DNA from: Puccinellia tenuiflora | Lineage: Eukaryota; Streptophyta; Magnoliopsida; Poales; Poaceae | Direction: 5' to 3' | Length of the DNA stretch: 64,000 nt | Assembly: GCA_012064385.1 (NCBI GenBank) | Contig: QRDG01002502.1 | Coordinates: forward strand, 222,512 to 286,511 | Part shown: positions 1 to 10,963 of the stretch, one piece after another | Numbering within the stretch: position 1 is the first letter of the stretch | How the letters are laid out: each line of letters opens with the position of its first letter | The notes under the pieces: generated by a model | The model's database searches: none | Told to the model about the DNA's origin: nothing | Seen by the model: only the letters and a program-made list of their open reading frames with translations | Program-made: the position numbers and the translations under genes

Positions 1-1335
1 TCTTCGTTGGGAAGTATTACCCAAATTTATAGTTCGACATGATGGGAACACAAGAATACCAATAAGACTTTAGCAATTGAGACACCACTCTCAACCACAC
101 CTGTATATCAATAAACTTGCAGCAGTAATAGTGATGGCAGCAATATGATTCAAGTAACCATAGTAAAACAGCAGTAGTGACAAGGGTTTCCCAGTTTTCA
201 CCGGAAAAAGTGAAAGTGTATCTCAGAGATTTAAAACGTAGACATGAGGTGACAGCGGGGTGCTGCATGAATAAGATTGATCATATAATAAGATTCATAT
301 AGCAATGGGACTTATCTCTAACTTCGATATATGTAGGTATATGTTCCATAATTAGTTGTGCATACTAACCAAGAGAATTTGCACAACATCTATTGTCCTA
401 CCTGCCATTTCACCGGGGCCAACTTGGAACTACAGGTAATTAAGGTCTACCCTTTCAAATAGCCCGGAACAATGCATTAACACTTCATGAACACATATAA
501 TCCTCAAACTAAAACATCCCCCCCCTTGTTTTCCCTATATGTCACATGTAGGGTTCGCAGGTTCAACATATTAGCAGGTGATACACTTTGCAGATAGATA
601 CCAAACTCAATTATATGATGGGGCAAAATAAGTTCAGTACTGAAATCATGCCACTCGGGCCCTAGTAGCAAGCATTAAACATGGCATAGGTGCATCAAAC
701 ACAATTCAAAAGCATCCTTAAGATAAACCCCTAAAATCTCGAACAACGAGTATCATTACATGATCAATCTCATCCAATCCCCATCCACCTCATGTGCCTA
801 CAATGGACTACTCACACATGGTGATGGTGAGGGAGCTCATGGTCGATGGAGATGAAGGCGGTGATGATGGCGGTGAAGACGACCTCCGGATCCCTCCTCC
901 GAGGAAGAAATCATGGATCAATCTGTCTCCGAAAATGAAGATCGTGGGTGTGGCGGCGCTCTGTTTCGCGAATAGCTCTTCCCTCCTAGGGCAGCCACTT
1001 TTTCATATATATGAAGGGGTACGTCGAAACCGATGGCGAGGAGATGTCCGAGGCTCCAAATGGGTGGGCCCACGCGGCCAAAGAATCTGGTCGCATGGGC
1101 CCCTCCCTTTTGGGCCTCCGACGCTTCCTCGTGTCCATCTTTCGCTCATGGGCCTTCTTTTCCATAAAAAATGACGTGATATTTTCCCCGATTTAATTTC
1201 CTGCAAACATAATCAGAAACAAGACTTTGCTAAAAACAGCGTCAGATTCAGCAGTTTTTATTCAAATATGGGAAGATTTCGGAGGAAATTATGAAGCAAA
1301 GTGATTGGAAAAGTAGATGCACTTTAGGTGCATCA
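1..1335 (-). mobile_element. Partial LTR of an Athila-like Gypsy retrotransposon
   Basis: Read on the minus strand, the LTR begins at 1335 with TGATGCACC followed by an inverted echo (GGTGCATCA on plus), the same snap-back start seen in the TGATACGTC LTRs at 10964-19459 and 44332-54244. It contains a TATA box and a GC-rich leader like those LTRs. It runs off the left edge of the window, so the element's internal part lies outside or is lost. Short open frames within it (about 794-1206) overlap on both strands and are not genes. Family membership is inferred from architecture only. Confidence 0.55.
1004..1013 (-). promoter_or_regulatory. TATA box of the left-edge LTR
   Basis: CATATATATG lies just upstream (minus sense) of the GC-rich leader of the LTR, the usual position of the retrotransposon promoter. 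Inferred from position and sequence only. Confidence 0.4.
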
Positions 1336-1925
1336 GTAGGCCAGGCCGCCGGAGCCAAAGCCGAGGCCACCGCCCGTGCCGTCCGGCCGCACCCAGGTGC
1401 CGCTGAGCTGCTGTCCGCGCGCCATCGGCCATGAGGACCGCGAGCCACTGCCTCGCCTCTTCTCTCTACAGGAGGTCCATCACCGGCTTGTGTGACAGGA
1501 GGAGGTGGGGTTCCGTGACGGTGAGGCATGGCTAGGAGCTGCATTGGGAAGGAGGAGGAGCGGAGAGAGGATGGGAGAGTAGGAGGTGTGTGGCGGCTGA
1601 GGGATTGGGGAAGTCTTGCGATCTAGGTTTACGTTGCATGACGGTCATACAAAATGCCTGAGAGACATGGACGTGGGTGGTTTGCTGCCTGAGACACCGG
1701 GACCACGTGCACCTGGGTCCAGAGGTCATACAACCAGGCAGTAAAGTGAGAAAATGAGTTACCGCATCCAACGGCCTGCAGTCACTGCGGGAGTAAAAAC
1801 ACACTGTGCAAAGCAAATCGGACGAAGACGGTTCACTTGCGCGTGAGGATGGCTGGAGAAGCCGGGTAGGCTAGCATCCTTTATAGGATGGCGGCCTAGT
1901 TGCTTGCACCCTACTATGAGGAAAA
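1336..1925. other. GC-rich flank of the LTR, no supported gene
   Basis: Sequence flanking the LTR start. It is GC-rich around 1340-1560 with overlapping short open frames on both strands, including a glycine-rich frame ending exactly at the LTR junction. None shows a recognisable domain. It may be a fragment of a former gene or 5' region. Confidence 0.3.
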
Positions 1926-2279
1926 GTGATGGTCACTGATGGTGGACTTAGTAGTAGAATCAATCTCTCATCCAACAAGATTGTGTTGATTGAGTTAGCA
2001 GATGAATGTGCACTGTCAAAAGGCGAAAATGGTTATGGGAGGCAAGTTGTTTCTGTAGAAGGTGAAAAAAGGTTGGACGATGTCATAAAAGCCTACTCCA
2101 AAACTGGTGCTATCGCCGCAGAAACTAGTGTCCATTTCTATCCGAAAGTTTGCAACATAAGCCAGAATAAATGTGCCCTTGGTGATGATGTTGTGGTAAC
2201 TGTTACTGTTGCTTGGTCCCTTGTCGCGGCGAGAAAGACGGGACTTTCAATAGAGCTAAGTGGCAGAAGGTGTGTTTGA
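1926..2279 (+). CDS. Hypothetical 117-aa ORF
   Basis: An open frame from an ATG at about 1926 to TGA. The protein is not recognised. It has no obvious signal peptide, a weakly hydrophobic stretch near residues 90-105 (VVVTVTVAWSLV) and two spaced cysteines around residue 77-84. It sits between the GC-rich flank and a LINE relic. It could be one exon of a degraded gene, or chance; there is no promoter or splice evidence. Confidence 0.18.
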   Translation: MMVTDGGLSSRINLSSNKIVLIELADECALSKGENGYGRQVVSVEGEKRLDDVIKAYSKTGAIAAETSVHFYPKVCNISQNKCALGDDVVVTVTVAWSLVAARKTGLSIELSGRRCV

Positions 2280-2535
2280 ACCTTGCATGCTAGGAGGATT
2301 TTATTGTGATACATTGGAGTTTGGTTTGTATTTCTGAATCAGTTAGCTATTTAATTTGTATTGACGATCGACTATAACTTATACCATCCATGTATTGATA
2401 GATATCTATGTGCGTGTGGACTATACGTTATGCTGTGTGTGGAGCTTAATTGTGTTATTGTTAGTAGATAAGATTTGTTTTGCTGAACCTAAATCAAGTA
2501 GAGGTTGAGTGGTACGACCATGTGTTGTTTGTCTC

Positions 2536-3473
2536 TACCGTCCCATGGACTGCTGCTGCAATTCTCTTGTTCAAATTATTTTGAACTTATTAAATATGAA
2601 CCATCCTCATGCAACCTTGCCTAATATCCTAACATTTTTGTGATGCATTTGGAAATCAAGAAATGATGAGCTTTTCCAAAGGAGATCGAGTCAGCCTTAC
2701 CAGATCAGTATAAATGCTAATGCTCTTTCTCAAAATCTTGAGCTTTGTGAAGTTAAAACACAAAACATGCAGGAAAAGGAGCAACAAATGACTTTGGTGC
2801 AGCTGGATGATACACTCCAAGGATCTACCATTACCACTGATAGAACAATAATTGGAAATGTTCTATTTTGTGATGCCTCTTGGAAATGCAGGGATAATCA
2901 AACTTCTGTGGGTCATGAGGCTACAGGAATCGGCATCTATCTCCGAGCTAACATAGGAGGCAATCAATGTTCTTTGATGATTCAGGCCTCCGCGTCGCTG
3001 GCGTCTTCAGCTTTCCAGGCCGAGGCGATGGCCTTGCTACTGGCGGCAACTTTGGTGCGGTTGCTGAATATCACAAGTCCAATTTATTTTTCAGACAATC
3101 AGGTACTCGCCAAAGTCGCTGCTTCTAGGAGACTCGATCATCCGCTCCTGAGATGGGACTACAGGAATGCTCTTGCAGAATTTTTTTGATGTTTTATACC
3201 TCCCAGTCTTCGTCACAGGTTTATCACATCAAAAGAGACTACAATAAGGAAGCCCACAAGTGTGCAAATCAGGCTCGTAGGCACTGCCTAGATCAGCCTA
3301 TCTTTACTTGTACTTCTTCAGCTCATGTTGCCGATGTTTACCCTGTAGTTTCAGTATTACAATCAGCTATTTTACAGGGCTTTGTACTGCATGTTGTAGT
3401 CTCCAACTGAGTTGAATAAATATTGACGCCTCCGGCGCCTCTTGTAGTCTTGTTGTGCAAAAAAAAAAAAAAA
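2536..3473 (+). pseudogene. LINE 3' end with RNase H-like domain and poly(A) tail
   Basis: Reading frame pieces match the C-terminal end of plant LINE polyproteins. A WKSRND segment near 2650 is typical of the linker before the RNase H-like (RVT_3) domain, followed by CDASWK near 2870-2890, an AEAMALL helix near 3020, SDNQ near 3095 and a final HIKRDYNKEAH block near 3225. A stop codon (TGA at about 2641) interrupts the frame just before the WK motif, and a frameshift near 3180 puts the last block in another frame. The non-coding tail ends in about 15 A residues (3459-3473), as expected for target-primed reverse transcription. The 5' part is missing or too decayed to see, so this is a dead, 5'-truncated copy. 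Confidence 0.75.
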
Positions 3474-3889
3474 CACTAAACGTCTGAAATTTAGAATAAG
3501 CCGGCGGGGAGCTAGCTAGCTCGTGTTACTCAAAGCGTTGCATATTTAAAGGCGCGCGCTAGGTGTAGGCCGACCTACGCGCGGTGCCGTTAGGTCCCTT
3601 TAATCACCGTTCGTTTCACCTAATCCTACGATCCAAAACCGAGAGACGGGTAATGGATGCTGACCTCACGTGGTGTGGAACCCACCGTGTGCCCAGGTCG
3701 CTTTCTAATTCACGCTGAGTCACGTTGCTGGACACACCATGTAGCGTATACGTGTGCGTCGCATGCAATATTTTGTCCTAGCTATATGTGGGTGGATCCC
3801 AAGCTACCGCACTTGCAATAAAATTCTGATCGTGCCAATAAAATCTCTCACCCTATATAAAATAATTTTACCAAATATTAAAAAAAATA
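3474..3889. other. Low-copy-looking spacer
   Basis: No open frame of note and no element ends recognised. It lies between the LINE poly(A) tail and the ~118-bp tandem repeat. Confidence 0.3.
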
Positions 3890-4470
3890 ACGCTACAAAA
3901 AAGTGGGTAAACAATTTATTTTGCTTGAGATTGCTTTGCAATAACGATTACCAACCATTTCAACAAAAATCTTGAACGATTACAACAAAAATATATTTGT
4001 TTATAGTAATTTAAATAAATGGGTTAGCAACCATTTTTTTACTACAGATTCAATTGCAACAAAAATCATCAACAACTTCAACAAAAATCACAGACGGTTA
4101 CAACAAAAAAATCATGTGTTTGCAGTAATTTAAAATGTGGGTAAGCAAAAAAAAATATTACTGCAGATTCAATTGCAACAAAAATCATCAACAACTTCAA
4201 CAAAAATCACAGACGGTTACAACAAAAAAATCATGTGTTTGCAGTAATTTAAAATGTGGGTAAGCAAAAAAAAATTACTGCAGATTTAATTGCAACAAAA
4301 ATAACCAACAAATTCTTCTGCGGCAATAAAAATTTAGTTAGGTAACAAAACGATTATTGCAAATTTAATCACAACAAAAATCACCAACTATTTCAATAAA
4401 AATCACAAACGGCTACAATAGAAAAACATATGTTTGCAACATAAAAAATGGGGAAACACACAAACTTGTC
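3890..4470. repeat. Degenerate ~118-bp tandem repeat
   Basis: The block GATTCAATTGCAACAAAAAT recurs at about 4047, 4166 and 4283 (spacing 119 and 117), each followed by AACTTCAACAAAAATCAC and a GTGGGTAAGCAA motif. The two central units are almost identical; flanking copies near 3930 and 4355 are degraded. AT-rich, with A-runs on the plus strand, non-coding. Confidence 0.75.
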
Positions 4471-5239
4471 TCAAAGCTAAGAATACAACATTTCCCGTAT
4501 GTTTTCTCAACAAAACTCGTGTGACTTTGTTACAAATTTCAAAGATCGTAAGCAACTTTAAAAAAATCATGAAAGTAAACTTAGTTGTACTGTCGTCCAT
4601 GACCGTCCGATCTCGCCGAGTTGACACCGTCAGCCACGAATCCGACTAATCGGAGATCCGTCGACGCTATATCCGACGACCCTGGGATCGTTCCAACTGC
4701 TTCATTATCTACTCATCATCGTAGTTGCAATTGTCGGAGAATCGGACAGTGTGACAGCTTGATCGGAACATCGTCGGAATGGCCGTAGGACGATGTGGTG
4801 AACTCGCGAACGACCGGACTAGACGAACTAGCCGGAAGCTAGATATGCATGTGTACGTAAGCATGTATTTTGCTACGTAGCCAGTGCATATGTTGAGCAG
4901 CAGCAGCTCTCCGTGTAGCGATCAACGGAGCTGCAAGTGGTTGCGCGCATGTGAAAGGAAGAAGAGCAGCAGCCAGCCAGCCACTCTGTGAAATAAACAA
5001 CGCGCGCTGGGAAAAAGGTTAAGGGCCGGCTGACGTGAAAAGGCCCATCTTTGGTATTACCTGCTACTCCTGTCGTCTCACGACGCCTACCCATCCAGCA
5101 CCGTGTGCTTCGCCACTGCCACGGCGCCTCCCGGTCGACCTCAGATACGAGCAGCAGAGGCATACTGCGAGGCGGCTCTTCCGCCGATCTGATAGTGCGC
5201 CCTTGGTCGATTGCGCCGTCTTCTTTCCCGTCTGCCGCC
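4471..5239. other. Spacer, possible promoter of the gene candidate at 5240
   Basis: No recognised element. 4660-4860 is rich in CCGACG/TCGGA words. From about 5000 the sequence becomes GC-rich, as in a grass 5' leader. No convincing TATA box was found. Confidence 0.25.
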
Positions 5240-7328
5240 ATGCTGGCAAGCACGGCCACGAAGACGTCTTCTCTAATTTACCAGGTGCTCCCACGCCGCT
5301 GCCATACCATCAGCGCCCCCCTCGCTGCCGGCCCTGCATCTCCACTCAGGTACAGCTCGCCAGTCGCCACTCCCCTCTCCTCTTTGGTATGAATCGAAGT
5401 TGAGGATAATAAATAGATAATGCCCAGATTTGTGAGCGTTGATGCTTACACTTTCCTTCTTATTCATGCTCTGGTGAAGGAGAAGGGAAAACGCTGGAGC
5501 CAATGCATGGATGTGTAGTGGGACTATGTTCTGCTTTGACCAAGCTGAAGGTAGCATGTGACCACAAATTTCTCTTAGTCATTGTTTTATCTCCCAGATT
5601 GGTTCTTTGGATGGTGAGAAATCACCCTCCCTAGGTTAAACGAATGCAGATAGCTTCTTCTAATGGTTATTTATGTCACCAAAAACATATCTTTGGAGCA
5701 CTGTTAATCTTATGATTAAACTAATCTCAAAGCAGAAATGAAAAAGTAATTTGAATGATATATATTTTAGTGGTTTGTATACTGGACATGTGTAATTTAC
5801 ATGACATATATCAGGGTTTTACTTTGTAGGGTCAAATAGATTCGGTCCATTTATATTAAACCTCACATTATGCATGGCAGAACAAATGCTCGGCTTGGCG
5901 TGTGCCATTTTTAGTGTATATATTTTAGTGGTTTAGCGGGGCTTGACTTATGATCGAAGCTGACCGTGCTTAGCATGGTCTGCTATGCACCTCTTGACTT
6001 CACTTTTTTTTTGGCTTCAGGTTAGATAAAGCCAATAGTATTTGCATACCGGTTGGAAAGGTTACTTCTCGTGTGGATGTACTTTTGCTAAGGTACAATT
6101 TTCTCCAATTCCCGAAGCACTTTCCTCATGTTTGCTTAGCATTACCTAGCAAAATTGTATCATCACACAATGGTTAGAATCCAGCCGTTCAGTTTCAGTA
6201 GACAAGGTAGTCCAACCAATAATACAGATGGGGTCTCGGTGATGATTTCCAGTAGATTATGATAGTAGTTTCCTTGCATCGATTATTTAATGAGCATGTC
6301 CTTTTGTTTTCAAGTCGAAGTGTTGTAGTGGTTAGATATGTGTATTCGTATAATTTAGCTCATTGAACTGTAGGAGCTGATCATGGTCGAACAGTAATCT
6401 GTGTTGCAGAGACAACATCACAGGGATTTTTCAGAAATAAAAAAATAGCTTGTCGTCTATGGAAAAAATTCAACAGCATTCAGTTTCATTGTATCTAATG
6501 TACGCATACAAGGTTTCCATCAAGGCCATCAATTTGAACACTACTTACAATGACATTCTTATTTTCTTAAAGCATATATGGAAGTCTGATTCTTAACTGG
6601 AATATGGAGATCTTATTTTTCATATAGTTCCTTTTTTTTTCTATTCATGCTTATGTACATTATTTTGCTGACCCTTTTTCTTGGTGCTGACTAAGCTTTG
6701 CGTGTTTATATTTATATTTGGCTGTATGTTTTTCCTTTTGTCCTTCCTCTTAGTATAGAATGAACCTGATTGTGTGAGTTTCTTTCCTGGCAGGGTAGTT
6801 ATGATTCAGACCATTTCGTACCAAACCTATATGGCCTGAAGGCTATATTGCTCACGTAGTTCACATCAGTGAAAGTAGGATTTCAGGTTCAGACTTTCAT
6901 CAAGCTTGTGCCAAAATTATTGTTCGGTTTTGGAACAATGTACTTTCACTTGTATATGTAGTCATGCAAGTTAAACACAGTTACGATAACAAGTTAAAAT
7001 CTATTTGGGTCTGCAGAAAATTGCGATAGCTATATAAGCTCTATGATTATGCAACCTACTAACATCTCACTTAACTTGAATATTTTGTGTTTCTCTGTGC
7101 TAAGCATTGCAGGTTAGCGTACTTGGAAAGGCTGATCTGCAAACAGCATTCAAAGCTCTTAAACATAAGATGATGAAGGGATGTGGTATGCATTTCTTCA
7201 AACTACTTGTTTCATATTTAATTATTGGTAGCCCTTTGTATTTTGGTTATCCTTTTGGCTAGGTAAAAATTATTTTCTTTGTTTTCACAGGATGGATAAA
7301 TTACAGAAAAGTTTCCAGTGGAGCCTAG
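5240..7328 (+). CDS. Possible split gene with transit-peptide-like first exon (incomplete model)
   Basis: Seen: an ATG at 5240 in a good context (GCCGCCATG) opens 36 codons rich in Ser, Ala, Arg and Thr with no acidic residue, like an organelle transit peptide, ending at a GT donor (5350). An exon at 6021-6092 (AG before, GT after) continues the same phase. Two further in-phase pieces, 7113-7185 and 7291-7328, have AG/GT borders and end in TAG at 7326-7328; the last residues are GWINYRKVSSGA. Problem: joining 6092 to 7113 breaks the frame, so a middle exon is unplaced or lost. The family is not recognised. It would be convergent with the XH-domain gene. Alternatives: a non-coding transcript or a decayed gene. 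Confidence 0.3.
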
Positions 7329-8438
7329 CCTTGAGGGCGAATAAGCAAGGGTCTTCCAAGAATATTTTCTACTGTTCATAATTTTCAGCATGCCCCCTCT
7401 TCCAGATCACCGCGAGATTCAACAAATACATTATTGTGTAGGTTCTTAATACACTGAACTATTAGATCTTGCATGATTTTTATTGTAATTGTTCGTGCTC
7501 TTCTTATCTGTTATTGCAATTAAAATTACCACAGATTCGTTAGTGAGTAAAGATTCATTTGATGAGGTCTCCAACTCTCATAATGTCAAGTGCTCACGGC
7601 TAGCCAGTCTACTTTTAAATTGTAGAAAGGCTTGTATTTCCTATGTTGGTTCAGTGCAGCACTTGTGTTTACTTCAGTTAACTTCACAAGAGCTTTGATT
7701 GTGAGGTTGCTGCCTGAATTTTAATTCTACAAATATTTCCATCAATTCCTGACAATCTATTGTACCAATGGACGGGCGCAGCAACGCGCGCCTACATGAT
7801 CTAGTGGTTTTTAGAAAGGAACAGTACTTGTGCTTATGGTCGTACTCGGTGTGTCGCTCCTCCGGCGTCGTTGCCTCCCAAGATTGGCAATTGCAGAGGC
7901 GATGTAGAGGTCGGCTGCCAGGAGTAGCAGCATGCATGGACATGGTTGCTTAATGCAACATCCGGCCACCACTTCCTTGGTATCTCGGTATCTCCTCTTC
8001 CAGTCAGTACTGCAAATATTGTGGCCCAGAAACACATATGCATGTATTTGAATTCAATAGCACAAATTCTCAGACGGTTCCTCATATATAGCATATACTC
8101 TCGCTGCGAGATCATGTCGATGATGCATTAAACAAACAGGCCCAAAGGTCAGAATCGGAATTTTAGTCGAGCTGCGAGACCACAAATATTTCAGTTGAGC
8201 ACCCAAATAAATAAATAAAATAACAGTGACACTTACACTAGTATAGTGCAATGCATAGTAGTAATAATAATGATGATAATAATAATTTATATGGCGCACT
8301 TATTTAAGTTTAATGAGTGTAACATAAACATGTCCTAAACACACTTTTGAGTTCGGAAATTATATAGCTCAACGGTATATAATCCTTATAGCCGAACCAC
8401 ATTTCAGAGGATCAATGCAGATAGTTTCCGCAAGCTCT
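7329..8438. other. Intergenic region between convergent gene candidates
   Basis: AT-rich, no supported coding region. 7490-7760 resembles 3' untranslated sequence of the upstream candidate. Several short overlapping open frames around 7674-8131 on both strands look like chance. A TAA-rich simple repeat lies at about 8206-8287. Confidence 0.35.
8206..8287. repeat. AAT/TAA-rich microsatellite
   Basis: Two short runs, (AAAT)n near 8206-8220 and (TAA/TGA)n near 8258-8287, separated by about 40 bases. Interrupted and low copy. Confidence 0.6.
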
Positions 8439-9749
8439 TCACTTGTTCAGATGCTCGAAGACGTAGTTGAGCGCCTCCACCATTGTCACCTTCCGCCCTT
8501 CATCGAAGTTCCAGAGCTCCGGCACGGGGTAACCTCCAGTAGTACTGTATCCTCGGAGCTCAGCAACAGCGACCTTCACCGCACCCCACACATCGTTGCC
8601 GTACACCATCTTCAGCTGTGCCAGTTTGTCGTCATTTTCATCCACCACTTCCTGGGAAAACAGTAAAGCGTGGTATGATTTAGAATCCATTGATAATCTT
8701 TCTGATAACGCCCAGGTTGTACTAAATGATTATTGTAAGAGACATGCATATATATACCTCAATTTTGCCATCAACCTCGATGGTCTTGAAAGGACGCCAT
8801 GACGTGTCCTTCAATGCATCCTCCCAAAAGGAGCGAAGCGTACAAGCCTTGGCCTCAGTGTCATCTCCGTTCCCATACTTCCTCATGCAAGCACGTTTGA
8901 ATGGCGCCTCTTCAAGCTCTCCCATCAGTTTGATCCCAATGTGTGATGACTCCTTGATGATCAGCTTATGGTTTAGAAACCCCTACACACACGCACATCG
9001 ATCAAGATATATATATATAGAACAATGAACGATCACCCTTTCCATCGTTAAACAAAAAAAAATCGATCCGGATATATGTGATCAAATGATATACTAGCTT
9101 ATACCTCAATCAGCGCTTTCCGGGCATCCAGTAGTTCTCCAATCTCACAGACTTTCTCCTGCAACTGTCCGACGGCGAGTCCCAGCACATTGGCCTCCGC
9201 GTGGACCTTGGTCAGAGTCTCCAACTGTCGATCCTGACATTTGCGTAGTTCCTCTCGGCTTGCACGGGCTTGCGCTTGACATTCATCTGCAATTCTCCGT
9301 TCCAGTGCTGCAATCTGAAGAACACGCCAGAAAAATAATGTCCTAAAAGCGCTGACGCCTCAACTAAAATGGTGGTATGTTTTTCTGAAGGAGTAAATTA
9401 ATGCACACCTCCCGCAAATTTCCAATGGCGAGTTCCAGGAGCTTCAACTCATCTTCCCTGGACTCCAACAGTTGATCCTCTAGTTTCCTCTTCCCAATAA
9501 GACGTGAAGCAGCTGATTCTGCTGCTGCTCCCACCTCAGATTGCTCTGCGTCATCGCCTGCTGCAGCTGTGAAAATATCACGGCGCGTTTCAGAGATCCA
9601 ATTTGAATCCAGCTCGATCTATATAGCACCATGCATGCGCATGTGCACATGTATAGATCAACAGAGGTGGTAGTATAATTGGGAGGATGAACAGGGAACC
9701 AGAGATACGACTGCTGACCTGGAGGCATCTCGTCGCCGGCGTCGGCCAT
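8439..9749 (-). CDS. XH-domain protein of the FDM/IDN2 family, short form (5 exons, 278 aa)
   Basis: Exons (minus): 9749-9719, 9566-9409, 9314-9105, 8982-8758, 8651-8439; all introns are GT-AG, phases agree and no stop interrupts. The protein starts MADAGDEMPP. Residues ~30-140 are rich in Leu, Glu, Arg and Gln heptads (coiled coil). Residues ~145-275 form an XH domain: FKRACMRKYG, DDTEAKA, SWRPFKTIEVDGK, EEVVDENDDKL, then PVPELWNFDEGRK near the end. Known family: FDM/IDN2 proteins bind double-stranded RNA in RNA-directed DNA methylation; they are usually ~600+ residues with zf-XS and XS domains before the coiled coil and XH, and XH/coiled-coil mediates dimerisation. Here the zf-XS/XS half is absent, so RNA binding is unlikely; a partner or modulator role is inference. 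A TATA box lies 106 bp upstream of the ATG. The intact structure suggests a living gene. Confidence 0.9.
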
Positions 9750-9854
9750 GGCCGCGTACGGTGGCGGCGTCCTGATGAACTGAACTGAACTGAGTCGACG
9801 CGCGCTGTGTTACTGGCCGGGGTGAGAGGCGAACCGTATCTTCTTTACTAGTAC

Positions 9855-9862
9855 TATATATA
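9855..9862 (-). promoter_or_regulatory. TATA box of the XH-domain gene
   Basis: TATATATA on either strand, about 106 bp upstream of the ATG at 9749, a usual distance for a plant gene with a ~70-bp leader. Position-based inference. Confidence 0.6.
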
Positions 9863-10392
9863 AGGGATATGGATCCGTGGCTCCTCTCTATCTCTATCCG
9901 TGGCCAGCTTGCTCATTGTTTCCAATTTTTTAGCGCAAATCATAGGAAATATTAACCACCCGCTCCGGCCGCTCGTCACCCGGCCCGTACATATCTCCAA
10001 CAACTAACGTCAGCATCTAACAGATTTCTACCACATCGTCTTCAGCGATTTCTAGCTGAGAACATATATAGGTAAATAAAAAATATTTGGTTGTGCTTCT
10101 CTTTGTTAATGGGCAAGTAATATTTCTATACTCTGTCGCAAAACAACTGCTGTTTATTCAGAATGTACAGGAAATGTGCATTGAGAATGGAAAGGAGAAT
10201 CCCTCATGCATGGACTTCCATGGAGGCATCAGGCATGGACAACATATGAGCCCGAGGTTTGTCACTTTATGTAGCCTCATTTTCTTGATCACGGCCCTCC
10301 GTTAGTACTATTGTTCAACACCTTGGAAGGAAGAAAAAATGTTAATCTAGTAACAGATTGAAGATTGTTCTTTGTGCATGTTCTGGCACTTC
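9863..10392. other. Upstream region of the XH-domain gene
   Basis: No element ends, repeats or supported coding frames. Probably promoter and spacer; its right limit is where the 56-bp repeat begins. Confidence 0.35.
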
Positions 10393-10404
10393 TCTTATGG
10401 TACC

Positions 10405-10573
10405 AGGGTGGCGGCCGAGGATTTTCGAGTTGAACCTGTACGGCGCAGCTGTGGCGGCCTAGGTTCTGACTTAGACCTGTACAGCGCAGCCCCCGAGTGG
10501 TTCGGGTGGCGGCCGAGGATTTTCGAGTTGAACCTGTATGGCGCAGCCTTTAAGTAATTCGGGTGGCGGTCTA
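10405..10573 (+). repeat. Inverted small copy of the 56-bp alternating repeat
   Basis: About three units built on GGTGGCGGCCGAGGATTTTC and GCGGCCTAGGTTCTGACTTA, separated by CTGTACGGCGCAGC-like spacers. These are the same two unit types as in the array at 20473-21010 but in the opposite orientation, so the two arrays are inverted repeats 10 kb apart (about 1.5 kb apart without the nested element). Confidence 0.8.
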
Positions 10574-10755
10574 GGTTTATGTTGCTTGCTGATAAAAGTA
10601 AAGGGGAGAGCTTGTTCCTCAAATCACTTTATTGACTTTTGCGAGCAGGCCGCCTCATTAAAACCCTTCCAGTCCCCTCGGGTACCCTGGCGAGGGAAAG
10701 AGTGCGTCTGAAACCTGCCGCTTCTTGACATTGTACTGTTACAGATTGGGGTCGA

Positions 10756-10963
10756 TCAGGCGTATAAGCGGCATAGTTGCGCAACGTTCCACGGGTTGTT
10801 GCAGACTGTCCCCGTCTTCGAATCCTGCAGGCGGTAAGCTCCGCCGCCGATTGCCTCTGTCACGATGTATGGACCCTCCCACGGGGAGGCGAGTTTATGC
10901 ACCTTCTTCTGTTTGAGACGGAGGACAAGATCACCAGGGACGAACGCTCTGGGCCGCAGTCGC
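10756..10963 (-). pseudogene. C-terminal part of Gypsy pol (after integrase)
   Basis: The minus-strand frame reads through a basic stretch with VPGDLVLR, then SPWEGPY and GAYRLQD, and ends in TGA at 10756-10758. This order is typical of the region after the integrase core in plant Gypsy polyproteins. It is in frame with the integrase at 19460-20477 once the nested element and one GTCGC copy are discounted, so these are two halves of one former ORF. Confidence 0.85.
10959..10963. other. Target-site duplication, left copy (GTCGC)
   Basis: GTCGC directly precedes the TG end of the nested element at 10964; the partner is at 19460-19464. Five bases is the standard length for Gypsy integration. 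Confidence 0.95.

Noticed and set aside
794..1206. Overlapping frames of 61-126 codons
   Set aside because: They lie inside an LTR leader, overlap on both strands and show no domain.
1248..1544. Pro/Ala/Arg-rich minus frame
   Set aside because: GC-driven open frame that runs across the LTR border; no recognisable domain.
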